A stretch of DNA of 64,000 bases from Verrucomicrobiota bacterium (GTDB lineage Bacteria > Verrucomicrobiota > Verrucomicrobiia > Limisphaerales > J093). The stretch lies in NCBI GenBank assembly GCA_022710935.1, contig JAKLFY010000008.1, positions 1 through 64,000 of the forward strand, read 5' to 3'. Position numbers and translations under genes: made by a program. This document shows positions 61,664-64,000 of the stretch, in pieces (the first letter of the stretch is position 1; each line of letters opens with the position of its first letter). The notes beneath the pieces were generated by a model. The model was not told where the DNA came from, ran no database searches, and was given only the letters and a program-made list of their open reading frames with translations.

Positions 61664-62215
61664 TTAGCTGCGGCGGCGGATCAGGAACGCGCCCATCCCG
61701 AGCAGGCCCAGAGCGAGCACGGAAGGCTCAGGAATGACAACCGTGAGGACCGGCGTGCCGCCAAAGGCGAGCTTGCCAGCAGGCACGGGCGGGGCCAATT
61801 GGTTGCCACCCAGCGTCGCTTCAAACGGTCCGGTGTTGCCCTTGAACTGAGCTGTCGCGTAGTCGGCGCCCTTGTATGCAGCCACGTAGAAGCTGTACTT
61901 CGAGCCCTGGTCAAAACCCGCCAGCGACCAGTCACCGCCTGCAGCGGCATATCCGCTGGTAGCCGTGAAGTTGACCACCACGGGAACCAGAGACCCAAGT
62001 GCTCCCCCCTTGGTGCCCATCACCTGAGTGCCGCTGGAATTCAGCAGGGTCAGATACCAGCCGTTCGCCGTCGAGATTTCCTGCCCGTCATCCGCCACGA
62101 CTTTCAGGTTGTTGGCGGCCGCGTAGTACGTGTTGAACGTGAGCAATCCGCCGTCCGCGGCCATTGCCACGCCAGCCGCCACCAAGCTCGCTAACGCAAG
62201 TAACGATTTCTTCAT
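61664..62215 (-). CDS. PEP-CTERM sorting-signal secreted protein
   Basis: 183 residues. Signal peptide (KKSLLALASLVAAGVAMAA). A beta-rich, Gly/Ala-rich body with no recognisable enzyme motif ends in the PEP-CTERM tripartite signal: VIPEP, a hydrophobic helix (SVLALGLLGMGAFLI) and basic RRRS. Proteins of this type are cleaved by exosortase and usually delivered to the extracellular matrix. No exosortase gene is in the window, but the TIGR04073-like lipoprotein at 20.6 kb belongs to the same system. It lies 51 bp after the next secreted protein gene. Confidence 0.92.
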   Translation of the reverse strand: MKKSLLALASLVAAGVAMAADGGLLTFNTYYAAANNLKVVADDGQEISTANGWYLTLLNSSGTQVMGTKGGALGSLVPVVVNFTATSGYAAAGGDWSLAGFDQGSKYSFYVAAYKGADYATAQFKGNTGPFEATLGGNQLAPPVPAGKLAFGGTPVLTVVIPEPSVLALGLLGMGAFLIRRRS

Positions 62216-62266
62216 AGTTTTGCCATTGATTTCCGTTTGGTTTCTTCAGCCTGTTTGGTTATTCCG

Positions 62267-62917
62267 CTATTGCACCGAGAAGGTCCGATTCCATGCGCCA
62301 GCCGCTTCCTTCTGGATCCAGAAGGCCTCGCCCACCCCAATCGTCGGCTCACCGCCACTCCAGCCGAACAGCCCGGTGAAGGTGTTGCCGTCCTTGTAGC
62401 CTGCGCCGCGATTGTGCTGGTACACCGTGTCGCCGTCGACCGCCACATAGCCCAAATCGGTCACCAACAGGCCCGCTTGAGGAACCTGTGACGACACCAT
62501 GTTGAACCCGGCAGCCAACGGAGTGGTCAGCGTGCCCTGCTTGACATCGCCAACGAACGTGATCGTTACGGCAGCGCTGCCCTCGACAAAGACGAATGCG
62601 CCCTCGCCGGGCACCAACGTCAAAGCAGGATCAGACCAACCGAACAACGAGGTGTAACTGACCGTGTCCAGATACTTGCCGTTCGCATTGTCGAACTTGT
62701 AGACCGCCGAGCCGTCAGGCAACGCGGTGCCGAACAGGACGCCGACGGTGTTTCCGTTAGCCGCTGTGTTGTCGAGCGGGTTGGCAATCAGATTCCAACC
62801 AGCCTTCAACTCGCTGTTGACGTAACCCACGACGTTGACCGAGTAGACCTGCGCGGACACCGTGGCGGCACCCACAAGGCCTAACGCAGCCGTCAGTAAT
62901 GCTGTTTTAGTTCTCAT
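62267..62917 (-). CDS. Secreted protein of unknown function (Verrucomicrobia-type repeat)
   Basis: 216 residues. Signal peptide (TALLTAALGLVGAATVSAQ) followed by VYSVNVVGYVNSELKAGWNLIANPL, a start common in secreted proteins of this phylum. Two related halves each contain an FGW turn: KYLDTVSYTSLFGWSD and GYKDGNTFTGLFGWSGG. No catalytic residues were recognised. The ATG at 62917 is chosen for the signal peptide; the frame stays open 70 codons upstream through repeats. There is no Shine-Dalgarno sequence, only an A-rich leader. It is probably cotranscribed with the PEP-CTERM gene. Confidence 0.75.
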   Translation of the reverse strand: MRTKTALLTAALGLVGAATVSAQVYSVNVVGYVNSELKAGWNLIANPLDNTAANGNTVGVLFGTALPDGSAVYKFDNANGKYLDTVSYTSLFGWSDPALTLVPGEGAFVFVEGSAAVTITFVGDVKQGTLTTPLAAGFNMVSSQVPQAGLLVTDLGYVAVDGDTVYQHNRGAGYKDGNTFTGLFGWSGGEPTIGVGEAFWIQKEAAGAWNRTFSVQ

Positions 62918-62949
62918 ATGTTGTTTTTTGTTGTTTCCGTGTGTGCGCG

Positions 62950-62978
62950 CAATCTCACAAGTCAACCAGCCCGTGTCA
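62950..62978 (-). promoter_or_regulatory. Possible sigma-70-type promoter of the secreted-protein gene
   Basis: On the minus strand TTGACA (63-base-rich side, 62973-62978) is followed after 17 nt by GAGATT (62950-62955), a poor -10 box with three of six consensus bases. It lies 33 bp from the ATG at 62917. The -35 match is perfect, but sigma-factor preferences of this phylum are uncertain. Confidence 0.3.
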
Positions 62979-63167
62979 ATGTTTTTTTGGCTTTTTTTGA
63001 ACGTTCCAGGGCCCCCCAGCAGCCCGTCACCCACAGATTCGGCCCACCAGGTCCAAAAACGACGTCGGACGCCCGAAGACTGATCCCCGATCGAGAGGTC
63101 GGACATATCTTCTCCCGAGGACCACATCTGACAGGACCCGAATCACCATAACTGTTTGCAAGCCAAT

Positions 63168-63290
63168 CTGTAGGCCGCGTGCCCCCACGCGGCGCAAGGA
63201 CAGAAATCGGTGCAGACGCCGGGTCAGGGGAAGGCCTACAAGCTGAGGATGCCAACTCTGTAGGCCGCGTGCCCCCACGCGGCGCAAACT
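63168..63290. repeat. 90-bp tandem hairpin repeat, about 1.4 copies
   Basis: CTGTAGGCCGCGTGCCC occurs at 63168 and 63258 (period 90 bp). Each carries the GCCGCGTG/CACGCGGC hairpin and the GGGTC...GGCCTACA text of the 93-bp repeats at 1-230, with several base changes and a 3-bp shorter unit. It is the same family at both ends of the window. Confidence 0.88.
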
Positions 63291-63384
63291 CGATCCCCAC
63301 CGGCAGCCTCGAGACATCCCGTGCCCCAACGGGGTATCACGCTTTTCTTTGTCTTGTGGACGACCCCCAGTTACGGTTGAGCCC

Positions 63385-64000
63385 GTGATCGGGGCTTTGA
63401 TCAACGCAGCCGGCATCGTGGTCGGCGGGCTCGCAGGTTCATGGAGCGATGGCCAGTTGTCGCCTCACCGTCAGCGTCAGTTGCAGGTGTTGCTCGGCGC
63501 TTTCACGGTCTTCTTCGGCCTCAGCATTGTCTGGAGCGGCCTGCGGGGGTCATGGACTCAGTTCCTGAGCAAGTTCGCCCTGATGCTCGTCGCCCTGATG
63601 CTTGGCAAACTGACCGGACACGTGCTGCGCATTCAGCGTTGCGTCAACAAGGCCGGCAGGTTCGCCAGCAACCAACTCAGTCCCGATCAGGCCGTGTCCA
63701 ACAGGAGTTTCAGTGACGTCTTTGTGGCGTGTGCCGCGGTCTATTGCCTCGCCCCCCTGGCTCTCCTGGGATCGTTGGCCGAGGGTCTGCACGGGGATCT
63801 TCGCCCGCTGATCATCAAAACGATCATGGACGGCTTGGCGGCCATGGCCTTTGCGCGGATCTTCCCCGGCGCCGTGCTGCTCAGCGCGGTTCCAGTGTTC
63901 GTCTGGCAGGGCACGCTGACGCTCGGGACGCGCTTTCTTCTGCCCACGCTCGAGCGGGGCCTGCTGGTCGACACCCTCACCGCCACCGCGGGCATGCTGA
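63385..64000 (+). CDS. DUF554 family membrane protein (cut by the window end)
   Basis: 205 residues are visible, starting at a GTG (VIGALINAAGIVVGGLAG), and the frame is open to the last base. The N-terminal glycine-rich helix, followed by LGAFTVFFGLSIVWSG, FALMLVALMLGKLTG and IMDGLAAMAFARIFPGAVLLSAVPVF, matches the DUF554 family of small multi-helix membrane proteins (about 220-240 residues), described only as possible transporters. Only the last 20-30 residues should be missing. Confidence 0.85.
   Translation, partial: MIGALINAAGIVVGGLAGSWSDGQLSPHRQRQLQVLLGAFTVFFGLSIVWSGLRGSWTQFLSKFALMLVALMLGKLTGHVLRIQRCVNKAGRFASNQLSPDQAVSNRSFSDVFVACAAVYCLAPLALLGSLAEGLHGDLRPLIIKTIMDGLAAMAFARIFPGAVLLSAVPVFVWQGTLTLGTRFLLPTLERGLLVDTLTATAGML

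Larger units (their letters stand above)
62918..63384. other. 467-bp intergenic region with hairpin repeats
   Basis: No gene is seen. The left part is AT-richer and holds the promoter candidate for the secreted protein gene (-). The right part holds two copies of the GCCGCGTG/CACGCGGC hairpin family. The start of the DUF554 gene (GTG, 63385) follows. Confidence 0.7.

Overview
The window looks like one contiguous chromosome segment of a high-GC, Gram-negative bacterium of the Verrucomicrobiota, probably Pedosphaerales/Limisphaerales-like. Evidence: a PEP-CTERM secreted protein, a lipoprotein of the exosortase-associated TIGR04073 type, very large secreted LamG/Ig and PA14 proteins with the 'FYRL' C-terminal ending often seen in this phylum, a rhamnosidase and other glycan-active enzymes, and many hairpin-forming intergenic repeats. 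No database search was run; all family calls are from motif recognition.

Layout. 1-10 kb: tandem hairpin repeats, a YfhO-like membrane protein (-), acylphosphatase and a metallophosphoesterase (+), a Gfo/Idh/MocA oxidoreductase (-) and a 3.9-kb LamG/Ig surface protein gene (-). 10-16.4 kb: cdsA, dxr, a DUF502 membrane protein and recO (+), facing feoAB (-). 16.5-22.2 kb: GH78-like rhamnosidase (+), CDF metal transporter (-), TIGR04073 lipoprotein, ispE and tRNA-Gln (+). 22.2-24.5 kb: a decayed patch with the 3' half of a type I restriction hsdR (-), a broken cupin-like gene (+) and a 130-bp MITE-like element. 24.5-33.1 kb: a glycan operon of GH2, GH84 and a GNAT resembling the acetyltransferase-like domain of animal O-GlcNAcase, then a secreted PA14 protein. 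33.2-37.9 kb: M24 peptidase, YugP-type zinc peptidase, and an iron-type ABC binding protein plus ATPase with no permease beside them. 38-44.6 kb (-): an exopolysaccharide operon (outer-membrane barrel, tyrosine autokinase, export lipoprotein, FHA protein) followed by an oxidoreductase and a glutathione peroxidase. 44.7-48.9 kb (-): rarD, purH, purF. 49-52.6 kb (+): scpA, scpB and pheA, all overlapping by 4 nt, then an esterase. 52.9-54.9 kb (-): a 667-residue protein I do not recognise. 55.1-61.0 kb (+): a complete branched-chain amino-acid-type ABC operon (livKHMGF) ending in a PaaK-like adenylate-forming protein. 61-64 kb: RelE-like protein, tRNA-Glu, PEP-CTERM protein, a second secreted protein, hairpin repeats, and a DUF554 gene cut by the window end.

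The most interesting items are the GH84/GNAT 'split O-GlcNAcase' gene pair, three copies of an exactly 42-nt palindromic REP-like repeat, the hsdR/cupin breakpoint beside tRNA-Gln with its MITE-like element, a terminator sitting directly before the tyrosine-autokinase start codon, a PaaK-like protein with a degenerate nucleotide loop locked into the liv operon, and an orphan RelE-like toxin directly behind tRNA-Glu. No CRISPR array, transposase or phage gene was seen.
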